64,000 nucleotides of DNA from the NCBI GenBank assembly GCA_033557465.1, contig CM066034.1, positions 417,672,159-417,736,158 on the forward strand. The letters run 5' to 3'. The DNA comes from Ichthyophis bannanicus (Eukaryota; Chordata; Amphibia; Gymnophiona; Ichthyophiidae). Under the pieces are notes generated by a model. That model was given only the letters and a program-made list of their open reading frames with translations. It made no database searches and was not told where the DNA came from. A program made the position numbers and the translations under genes. This document shows positions 54,745 to 64,000 of the stretch, in pieces (position 1 is the stretch's first letter; each line of letters begins with the position of its first letter).

Positions 54745-57700
54745 TGACGTTTGTTTGTTTTTTTTTAAGTATTTATTTTCGTTTATAAACTAATCAAAGG
54801 AAAAGGTGAAAGTACTATACCAGCTAAAAAGACAGGATACATAAAGGTATAACAACACCCAAAGGAAACTCCTGGCCACCCCCCTCCCCCCTGCTTCTTC
54901 TATAGAAAAAAGATCATTACCGAAACGGGCGTTCTAGTACTTAACGTATTGTGTTACAAAAAACCTAACCCGGGGATTTCTGGAAAAAATGATGGATGTG
55001 CCACATTCGTATGACCAGGCAGTTGGGGGCACACTGGAGCGAATGTACATTATTCAGCATTAAGCATTCTGCCATTGAGGGGGGAAAAGAGGAGAGTTGA
55101 GTTTGTGGGAATGGGGAAAGATTAGCTCGATCCGAGGCCGGCTGGCCCCTCAAATCTGTTCATATTTAGACTATACCCTAAAAAGAGCGTCGAGTTTCTC
55201 TTCCTCGGGGTTTTTCAACCATTCATTGGGACCGCCTAAGTCGAGGAAGCTATTCCTTTCCAATGTTTCCTCGTGAGATTAAGGAATATGTGCTTAACCA
55301 GCATGGGAAATCAAGGGGAGAGAGGGGGGAAAGCGGGACCCTTCTTAGGATAGAGAGGGGGGACCTCCGGAGAAAGCGGAGTCCACAGTGAGCGGCAATT
55401 TTCTCAAACCCGAGGTTGCCCCGTCATATAGCCCAGTGAGACATTCCAAAAAAACTGAGAGAGGTTTGTGCTAAGGTCATCTGTGGAGCTTGCCATGCCC
55501 TTGCCAAAATATGGCCGGACGCTTAGGTCGTGAAGTCCCTCGGCCTAGTTTTGATCGGGGTAGTGTAAACCTCCATTAGACTCAATCGATAACGGGCAAG
55601 AAGAGCGAATGTCACTTTTGCTCATTTGCGACGTTAACCTCCAGGGAGCCTAGCACTAGCAGTGGTGCCCTGTGAGTTTTGCTATGTTGCCGACGAGTTC
55701 TCTTGGGGGGACCACTTTTGTCCTAGGCGGCGGTTTGTCAATGATCAGGGGCTCAAGAACCTAGATTTCGCTTGAATATCCCCCCTATACATCACTTTAT
55801 TTGCGCCCACTTTTTTAGTAATTAGCAGACGGGCCTGCGGCAGTGCTTTGAGCCAATTGGGTAGCTAAAAAAGGTTCCCTTTTTTTAGGGGTTCCATCCC
55901 ACACCCTGAGGTAGCGCTGTCACACGGGACAATTTACTTTACATGGAAACTTCAATGGCTACCTATCTTGAGGTGAACTCTAGACCATCTACCTTCTGTA
56001 TCTGAGCTGCACGTTCGCAATTACCCGAACATAGTAGCATGCAAAGAGTTCCTAACCCCGTATGGCCAACCAAACCACATTTCGTTAGAAAACGGGCGGG
56101 GGAATAGCGCGGGCCACCCATGTTTAGGTTTAATAATTTGAGTTTAAGAGTTTCCTTTCCTTCGACTTTAAATACACGTTTCTTGGGAGGGGAAAAATCA
56201 TGCTATCCGCCAGCTTCCTTACTTAGGTAACAGCTTAGGATTTTCTTTCCGTTTTTATTCGGGGTATTATTGGATTCCTTTTACGTTCAAGCTGTGACAA
56301 TTCCCTACATCTGGTGGCCATTCAATCGGTAATAGGACGCATTTTAGGTAAGGGCGCTTGAAAACATACAAAATAATTCAGAAAATCTGTGCAAAAAACA
56401 ATGACATAATCACCGAGTATCTGGCTACCTACACCCCATTATTGAAAATGTATGTACCAATTTCGGATCTTAGAGATTCAGAACGTGCAAAACCCCCAAA
56501 AGAATATGGCGGACCATATGTCTGCCTGCGGAGGGAGGCCCTCGAGAGGAAAGAGAAAGGACATGAAAAAAAAAAAGCACAACGGAAATGACCAAAACCA
56601 GAGTCCATAATTCACACTGTCTCTCGATCCAGCTCATCGAGGTGATACTGTTGGGTAGATTGGAGTCGGGGTCCACACAGATATCATCATCAAAAGTACG
56701 GCTCGTTTAGCGTGGTGTACTGCCCTCCCCAGACTCTTTGCTCGCGGGTGCTGCGGCAGATCAAATATGGACAGGTACAGCGGACTCTGAGAATACTTGC
56801 AGGGGAAATATTGCTGGATATGTGGTCAGCGCCCATCAAGTCCGGCTTTCTTTTGGTTACATCCAAAAACTCCGCTAGTCAGATCAGGGTCCTCAAATGT
56901 TCCCTCTTGTCTAAGGATATGGTTGCAACGCGCTGACTCCGGATCTTGGCCGGGTACATTCCAGGCCATAGCGTGCTGCCCGATGGTAGTTGGTGAAGAA
57001 AGCCTCTGCCGGAACTTCCAGTAGAAAGCGCTTTCGTGCTGGCCGGAGTCCTTCGACCGGTTGGGTTTAGCCACTAGTCGGGGATTAGAAGGAAGAATCT
57101 TGTGGCTACTCAAACTCCATATTGGGGGCCCTTTACCCGAGAGGCACTTTAGGAAAGGGAAATTTGCTCCACGTGTTGCTATCTCAAAAAAGTCGAAAAA
57201 TGATAGGGGGGCCGCTCCGGGTTCTTCCTGTTTTTGAGCGTTTTGCTTGTGTGGTTACACGATGAGCGCTTTTTGATCGCTCTCTACAATCTTTTGGTCA
57301 CCGTGATTTGGACGCACACCGGAAAGGGAGGATTTGCATAAAAACTCTTTCATGTCTCTCCCGATTCCGCTCCCTCCCGCCCCAGGTTTGCCCCACGGGA
57401 TCGTGATGTTGTTGCGGGCGTTGCGCTCTATATATTGCCCATCTTCCACTTCTTTCTGCACAGGCCACCCGCACCTTACGTTTTCAAAACTTTTGTCGAG
57501 TTTTGGACCAAATTCCGGGGCCGCCTGGGGGAGTTCCAATATGCTCCGTCCATTTTGTCCTGACGCGAAGAAAAAAGAACGCCTTCTAGTCTTGCTTTGC
57601 AGCCACCAAAATCTTCCCGCAAGCGCTCGGAGTGCTCCACATTACAGTTTTGGGACTGCCCATGAGAGATTCTGTGTTTTTGCCCCCTCTAATACTCGTG

Positions 57701-58064
57701 CGAAAGGTGATTTGTGCCTGCTGGTGTCATTTTGGGGGCCCTCGCGTCACGGCCATCCCTTCTGCGGGGACTCAGTGTTCGTTTTTTGGAACGTTTGCCG
57801 TGAGAAGCCGCCTGGGAGCTCACATATTCCAGGCGCGTTGGGGGTCTCGGTTCCCCGCCCAATCTCACCCCCTGTGCCCCGGCAAGATCAGGACGTAGAA
57901 GTTCCAAGTGCATGGTATCACACGGTGTTAATTCGGGATTCTGAGTACCCCCCCCCCAGTACCGCGCCTCTTCCCGGGAGCCCGACTCAGGCGGTTCTTT
58001 ATCTTTGCGACCATCCACAGCTGGACATCAGGCTCCGCCGAACCCGCTAATGTTTTTACGTTTT
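54745..58064 (-). mobile_element. Nested internally deleted L1, copy 2
   Basis: The same L1 as 15104-17687 in the same position: T-rich 3' end (about 54750-54775), ORF2 tail and endonuclease pieces (about 55000-56350), ORF1 (about 56750-57900). The reverse transcriptase is again missing. It is about 700 bases longer than in copy 1 because of numerous insertions. Degraded target-duplication remnants are visible at its edges (GACGTTT at about 54746 and ACGTTTT at about 58058). Confidence 0.75.
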
Positions 58065-59130
58065 GGATTGGTCTGTAAATTTCCCGGGGAGGAGAGGAAA
58101 AGCAGCGGCCCCCCGAGGGCCACACATCGGCTTGACTCACTCCAAGGACGGCCCCCCAACCCCACCCCAACCCGCTTGCAAGGGAGCCCCGCGTGGACCG
58201 GTGGGTGTTTGGTGGAAAGCCGGAGAGCGGAGGTGGAAGAGGGATCCCAGATCGAGCTGGCGTGAGGCAGGAGCGAGACGGAGGGAGGGGTAAAGGGCAG
58301 ATAGACCAGGGAGGGGGGGGGGAGGAGGAGACGGGAAGGACCGGGAAGACAATTGACGGTGGTTGGGGGGCGCGTGGGGACAAGATGGGAGAGGAGGGAG
58401 AGGCCCACACAGGCACACCCAGAGGGTGGATGCGGCTGGGCAGGGAGGGCGGTGACCTGCCGGGTGAGGGGGGCAATGTCGCAACCTGTGTGTGGGCGGG
58501 TGCTGGGTTGGGCAGAGAGGGTGGCTGAGAGTGTTTGTCTGCGAGAGAGGGGGACAAGGGTTGGGGGGGGGTGCAGGGGGAAAACAACAGCAACCGACAC
58601 AGGGCTTACGTGGGCCGCCCGTCAGGGACACTGCAGGTGGAAGCTGGTGATAGGCGCCTGTCGCACAATCCCCATTGTTCATTCCACAGGCCCAACGGCA
58701 TATTTGCATGCACATGCCAGCACCACAGAACCACCCGGGCCACCATTTGCCTACTGTGCTGGCAGGTGCATGCAGTTGATGTTCTGGGGGCAAATGACTT
58801 GACTGTGCGGCGCGATGTACGCTCTAGTCTTTCATGCACTGGCCAGGTCTGACGGGGTGGCTGTCCGGCAGGTGTCTCAGCCCGATGTTTTTCGGCAGGC
58901 TGCAAATGTCGGCAGGGGCGTCTGCCGAAGGTGGGGGGCCCCCCCCCCGGTCAACAAAGGCACCTATCCGATGAACCACAACCTGTCTGATGTGCAACAT
59001 GTTGTCCCTGTGCCCTGTGCTGTGTTCACCCGCATACAAATGGGGATGTTTTGTGTAGTTGTGGCATGGTTAGCCAATGTTAACAATGTTCTATACATAA
59101 ACATTTGTTTGTGTTATGTGGAAAACATCG
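58065..59130 (+). other. G-rich right portion of giant element, copy 2
   Basis: It parallels 17688-18637. Proposed exon 3 would begin after the L1 at about 58080, but its reading frame is not kept. The long frames seen on both strands (for example 57928-58793 on the minus strand) are proline- or glycine-rich translations of G runs and are not called genes. Confidence 0.45.
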
Positions 59131-59680
59131 GTAATGTGTCCTCCCCCTCAACCCACCACCCACCATGGATGAATTGCCATGGGATATGTCTGTGCATCTG
59201 GACCAGGACTGTGGGAAGCTTGGGAACATGGCTGTCACGGGGGGACATGGAACTGCTTACACAATGCCGGTCATGGGGCGGTCAAAACGTGTGCAGTGTG
59301 GGCTAAGGGCCAGGGAAGCCGCATGGGATGTTGTTGAAAGTGTTGAGGGGGGAATCCCAGAAACCAGGGCCATTGCTTGGTTGGGTTGGATTGGACTGCT
59401 TCTAACAAATGTGTCAGCAGAAGAGGGAGGAAGGCCAACATAAGCATGCTACGCATGTTCTGACTGTGCCACATGCATACCTTGAAGGGGGGGGGGGGCC
59501 AGGACATGTTTTCCCACTGTTGTTTACTTTTGAATAACTAGGCTTATGGAACCACACAATATGGAAACCAAGTATGCTGGCAGACCGGGGGGGAAGGGGG
59601 GGGGGGAGGGGGGTGATGCCGCTTGCGGGGACGGACATGGACGCATGACGAGGTATCGGGACAAAGTACACCTGAGACAA
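59131..59680. other. Sequence right of the part of the giant element shared with copy 1
   Basis: An ATG-initiated frame at 59165-59443 has no recognisable domain. G runs (about 59485-59500 and 59588-59615) flank it. It may still belong to the giant element. Confidence 0.35.
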
Positions 59681-59681
59681 C

Positions 59682-59880
59682 TTTATTTATTTTATTTATG
59701 CTTTTCTTCTATAACCCACGCTTTTTCCCAAATCAAAGGCGGTTTACATTACATAATGAACATGGTTTTACATGGACCCCACAACAATTTATTTATGTTA
59801 TTTTCTGATGTTCTTCGATACCGCTTTTTTCCCAAGCATCAAAGGCGGTTACAATTAAAATAATTGAACCTGGTTTCATG
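59682..59880 (-). mobile_element. Two tandem L2-like LINE 3' tails
   Basis: Two neighbouring ~90-bp units each contain, on the plus strand, TTTATTTAT, then a CCCACGC or ACCGC word, then AATCAAAGGCGGTTTACATT or its diverged form. Read on the minus strand this is the typical GTAAACCGCCTTTGAT 3' tail of L2-type LINEs ending in (ATAAA)n. Confidence 0.6.
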
Positions 59881-61840
59881 GAACATCGTATGGGTCATGG
59901 GGGTCACGTGTGTGTGGAGGCGGGACCCCTACAGCCAAAGGGGGGGGCTCGGGCGGACTATGGACTGTGTAGGTGACACATAGCATGGTCGTGCACGTCT
60001 GTTCTGCAAAAACACACCCTGGTGAGGCAGCTAATTGCGAACCAGCAAGGGTCTGCTGATCAGCAGCGCCACGCACATGCAGGTGGGACACCACACTAGG
60101 GGACCAAAGGGTGACAAAAATTGCAAATGGACCACGTATACCATGTATGTTGTTGCAAAACAATTTTATTTACCACACCTAGGAAACCGCACGGCGTGGC
60201 CTGCCCTTTATGGCACGTTCGCAAAACCCTAACCCCCCCTTGTGCTTGCAACACCTCCCCCTTCATGCCTTGTGGCTTGTGGAGGGTGGTGGGCGGTTGG
60301 TGGGGGCATAACTCTGTCTGCAGTTTATGGGCACGTATCCCCTCCAGGGCCACACACTATTCTATTCAAGTGGCATGTCCCCTGATTATCCTGCACGCAA
60401 GTGGCAAAAATCTGCCCAGCGTGTTGGCATCGATAGACTGGCGCACAGGGCTGCCGAATTCACGACAGATGCCTGTAGGGGGGGAAGCACAGGGTGGTGT
60501 GTTGGATATACCTCCCAAGATAACCACAACAACGATGACTCATATAACACATGATTGTCATTGTGAAATGTTAACAAAACTATAAGGTATTGCACGCGGG
60601 GATCATGGTTATGGAAACACGGCAAAGTCAGAAAGGTGTAGGTCAACGCCCACAGCCACAGCACAGCACATGGTTGATCTATGTGATTGTGGGTGGCACA
60701 CAAACAGGGATTACCAACAGGCGTCATGCCCACACACCCCCACGGCTGCTTTGCAGAGTTTATGGGAAATAGGCACCCTGTGGGACCCCATAGGCCACAC
60801 ACATGTCCATCTTGTTGGCAGGTTTGTGGGTTGGAGCTCGTTGTTCGCCTGGACAGCAAAACCACCACCTGTGGTATACGTCGGTGATGCAGAGAGAATG
60901 TTAGGGGAATGTGCACAGCCAACGCCCAATGTGGGTGCTACCTACATTTGGGTTGGGATACCACACACAAGCATGGACAGGGTACAGTGTAGGGTAGCGC
61001 CATTGTTGACTACTGGAGGGTATGGGGTTTGGCAGCAGGCAGGATCACATCCCGTACATGGGGCCAGGTCCACCAATGCCCACATGTGTCTGACGGCCAA
61101 AGAGGGTTCCACCTTACAGCGACCAGTGGTTAAGGGACATGGGGTCAGATAACAGTGCACCCACCCTTTTGTACACCTTGGTCACCACATGCTTGGACCG
61201 CGCTGCACAACCCGGCCAGCATGGAGAGCGGAACCAGATGGATGCAGGCACAGGGTGCAACACAACGCAACCACCTGGCGACCTACAGGGTCCTGGCTGA
61301 TCATGCAAAACAGCATGTGGTGAGCCCTCGGGAGGAGGTGGGAGTCAACAGAGTTAGGGGGGGGGGCGCGGGCCACCCTCCCTTAAAATGTGTTTTGGGC
61401 AGCAGGGGCCTTGCCACCTGTGAGCTGTCCTAGTCCATCGGACTCCCCTATGGGGCACCAGATAACCTGTGTGATCCGGGGGGGTCTCACTAAAACCCTT
61501 GCGCATTGTGCACCCTCAGGTGGTCACATAGATGTCACATGAACGGGATATTGTTTGGCGACCGCTGTTCTGTTATGTCCACCAGCCCTAAACGTAATTG
61601 TGGGGACATACATGCTGCCTCCAGGGACCTGTAAGCCTCCCAAACCATGGGCTACAGGGATCCTAGACCGTGTCCTGTCGGTACATCGTGCTATATGTGT
61701 GTCCTTTTGATGTCATCTCCAACCTGAAAATGTTTTCATTGTGGTAGGAGTGGTTAACACCTGTTTGAGGGCCAGAACCGTAGAGGGGATGGGTGTGTCT
61801 GTGTGACGGTGCATGGGACATACATGTATGTTATTTACTT
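59881..61840. other. Unassigned sequence, possibly giant-element interior
   Basis: Several overlapping open frames exist on both strands (plus 60121-60585 and 60670-61152; minus 60386-60922). None shows a domain that I recognise, and I could not find DDE-nuclease motifs in any frame. If the giant element is a Harbinger transposon, its nuclease should lie here or beyond 64000. Confidence 0.35.
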
Positions 61841-61844
61841 TTTG

Positions 61845-62320
61845 TTTTTAACTTATTTTAAAACGTTTATCTACCGCGCGACCTTGTTATCAGTGCGGTT
61901 TACATACAACAAGGGTGCACCGTCAGAAGCCTGTTTCGGTGGCTTACATTGTAACAGGAGTTTAAACTTGGAACATACATTGTAAACAGGAGCATAAACC
62001 TGGAGCAACAGGGGAACTATAAACAATATGTACAAAATATAATTAGATTTGGATTGTATATACAGGAGGTCTAAGGCGGGGTTCAAGATACATGTGACAG
62101 GGTGGCGGTTTGTAGACAATTGGCAGGTGGGTGAGATGAGGTGGGGTGGATGCCATGAGCAAAGTGCAGTAGGAAGATGTGGTGTTTAATTGCCTTACGG
62201 AACTGCATAAGGCCTTTGTGGATCTAATCTTCAGGTGGAAGTTCGTACCAACATTTTGGGGCATAGAAGGCGAATGTTCTTTTCTTGGGTCTAGGTATGT
62301 CATCTCTGATTCCCCATGGC
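61845..62320 (-). pseudogene. L2-like LINE ORF2 C-terminus and 3' end
   Basis: Minus-strand frames give RTFAFYAPKCWYELPPEDIH-like codons and KGLMQFRKAIKHHIFLL (about 62280-62170), the end of L2 reverse transcriptases. The 3' region follows to a GTAAACCGC-like tail at about 61850-61910. It is a 5'-truncated copy. Confidence 0.6.
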
Positions 62321-62490
62321 CCATGTGACAGTTAACATGAGTAGTTACTGGACCACGGCTGGGCTACAGTGATGAAGCTCAGTTGTGCACAGTGCTATGC
62401 TATTCGTGGGGTATTGTCACACAACATGATGCAGCTGAAACTGCATACCTAGTAGGGTCTGCATCCGTAGGTGTACACTCACCCTAGGCT

Positions 62491-62861
62491 CATGTTCCCT
62501 CTAATTGTCTGTAGGCTGTGTGCGCATAACATATCAGCTGTGCAGCTTTTGAAGCAAGGTTCATTTTTGTGCGCCACATAACAACACTCGGAGTTATATA
62601 CTTGAGATTTGACTACACGTCAGAATACAGTATGTACACCACATTGATTTTAATTCAATGAAATGAAAATGGACAATTACTAAATGAAGCGGGATATGTC
62701 TAGTAATTACAATCACACTTTTAAATTTTAAGACGACTATGTTGTTTTCTATCAGAATCAGAACCATAATTTTTGTGCGCTCTGCTGTAAAGTTTGTGCG
62801 CTCACTCGGCGAGGTGTGTGCGCGGGCGCACATCGCGCACAGCTTAGAGGGAACAGTGGGG
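62491..62861. mobile_element. hAT-type miniature element with 8-bp target duplication
   Basis: CCTAGGCT lies at 62483-62490 and 62862-62869. The ends are inverted: TGTTCCCTCTAA on the left and TTAGAGGGAACA on the right, with further GTGCGC-type palindromic words inside. At 371 bp without coding sequence it is non-autonomous. The last few bases of the two ends are not perfectly matched. Confidence 0.8.
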
Positions 62862-62869
62862 CCTAGGCT

Positions 62870-64000
62870 GTTATGGTGTGTGTCACATTAACATCCGCTA
62901 ACATACGTCGTAACATTGCTTGTTGGGCAAATGTATTCCCGTCTACTGGAGACAAACATGTGACAGCTTTGGACGGTATTTTGTCACATCCAGCACAGAC
63001 ACACCCCACACAGAGAGAGTAGTGGGTTGTGCGTTGTGCCTGTCACGTTCCGTTTTTAGCCCAGTGGTCCCTCTCAGCTGTGCCAACATGTGTGTGCGCA
63101 CTCGACTTGCCAAGCAATCACACTACTGTATGACATAGCCCACGGAGAAGAAGGTATGTGAGTTCAGCTCAACATCAACAACGACGTGCTCCAGATGTAT
63201 AGATGTGTGTGTAGGTATGGTTTGCACAGGTTCTACCATAGTTTGTACTGCATGCAATGTGTCTGCAATTACTGCATCCGGACATGTACTCCACAGGTAG
63301 GGTTGTGTACACCCCATTGCCTCTCTGTGGTGTTGTAACACATTAACCATATATTGCCATGGGATGCACAGATGATATCTAAGGGGCACACAGCATACAG
63401 AACATTGGGGGTGACATTGCTTCTCACCCACCTTCTGCATACCTGCCGTGAGGGATGTTGCACATGGGCTCTGAGGCTCCCCCATGAGGTCATTGCTCTC
63501 AGACTTAAATCATCCTGCTGTGGTGGTAGGCCGGTTTACCTGTTCGACTAGACACCATTGGTGGGTAGGTGCTCATCTGTGGTCTGCAGGGACTCTCCCG
63601 GAAAACATGGCCGTTGCCACCGGGACATTACAGGCTCTGCCTCCTCCTCCTCCCCCTCCAGGATTGTGAGGGACGGCCACACATCATCCCCCTCCTCCGT
63701 ACCCCTCCTCGTCCACCGCACCCCCTCCTCCGCATGTGTCAGCATGGTGCTGTAGTCACCTGTATTGTGGGCAAACACAGATAGCAACACATATGTTTAT
63801 CGCCACTACAGCTATGTACACGTTGGTGTGTTGCTGCAGACAACACATACCTGATGGTGTGGGGGACCCCAGCATGTGTGCTGCATACAGGGGCCCCCTA
63901 CACACCCCCATACCTGTCTGTAGCCAACATGTAACCTGCCCCAGGGGAACAGGTGTGTGTTTTAGGTCCGCACACCTAGGTTTGTTTCCCATGCCCTCGC
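62870..64000. other. Unassigned sequence to the window edge
   Basis: The minus strand has an acidic open frame at 63548-63790 (ILEGEEEEAEPVMSRWQRP) and one at 63123-63485 with many cysteines. Neither has a recognised domain. An acidic, low-complexity linker would suit a Myb-like transposon protein, but there is no helix motif to support that. Confidence 0.3.

Larger units (their letters stand above)
46535..59130 (+). mobile_element. Giant Harbinger-like element, copy 2 (right boundary not seen)
   Basis: Colinear with copy 1 from the same GGGGCATGTTTACTAA start. 46535-51500 is highly similar, with scattered one-base differences. Beyond about 51500, and most clearly at 54000-58500, copy 2 has a large number of extra short insertions. 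It lacks copy 1's 650-bp insertion (10240) and 67-bp insertion (11651). It carries the same deleted L1. Comparable sequence ends at about 59130 only because copy 1 is cut by the gap. No inverted copy of the left terminus is found before 64000, so the element may extend further right. Confidence 0.7.

Noticed and set aside
57928..58793. Proline-rich minus-strand frames over 200 codons in copy 2
   Set aside because: Same compositional cause. The frames differ from those in copy 1.
60386..60922. Harbinger-type nuclease on the minus strand
   Set aside because: I looked for DDE-type blocks here, at 8700-9150 and at 60670-61440 in all frames and found none that convinced me.

Overview
This is repeat-dense vertebrate nuclear DNA. 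I see no prokaryotic gene organisation, CRISPR array, rRNA gene or operon. The repeat mix is CR1 and L2 LINEs, a complete-length DIRS element with tyrosine recombinase, an L1, MIR-like tRNA SINEs, hAT and piggyBac miniature elements and a Harbinger-like giant element. That mix fits an amphibian (a caecilian is plausible) or another non-avian, non-mammalian tetrapod; the organism is an inference. Almost every long open frame is transposon-derived or a chance frame. Only two short exons look like host coding sequence.

Layout. 1-6069: degraded CR1 and L2 pieces, one with a SINE nested inside. 6070-18637: left copy of a giant repeat, cut by an exact 500-N gap (18638-19137). 19138-24760: host-like sequence with a candidate last exon and polyA signal (20219-20599), then a long minus-strand CR1 carrying a 548-bp hAT fold-back with 8-bp target duplications. 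24761-40340: a second candidate exon, L2 and CR1 fragments, solo DIRS ends, a TTAA-flanked piggyBac-like element with nested hairpins, and a poly-C tract. 40341-46440: DIRS retrotransposon with inverted terminal repeats and the internal complementary region. 46535-59130 or further: right copy of the giant repeat, in the same orientation. 59130-64000: sequence with no counterpart in the left copy, including L2 tails and a hAT miniature element.

The giant repeat is the most interesting item. Both copies start with the same GGGGCATGTTTACTAA terminus next to unrelated flanks. Both share, in order: several tRNA-like modules with A- and B-box sequences, a GC-rich leader, a split Myb/SANT-like gene whose exons 1 and 2 flank an intron filled by a ~94-bp minisatellite, an L1 lacking its reverse transcriptase, and a G-rich segment. 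Every minisatellite unit contains a TACTAAT branch-point-like motif, a pyrimidine tract and a CAG, so the array is a row of potential 3' splice sites. The terminus and the Myb-like gene suggest a PIF/Harbinger-type DNA transposon. I could not find the nuclease gene, so that class is an inference. The L1, with its internal deletion, is present in both copies, so it was inserted before the copies separated.
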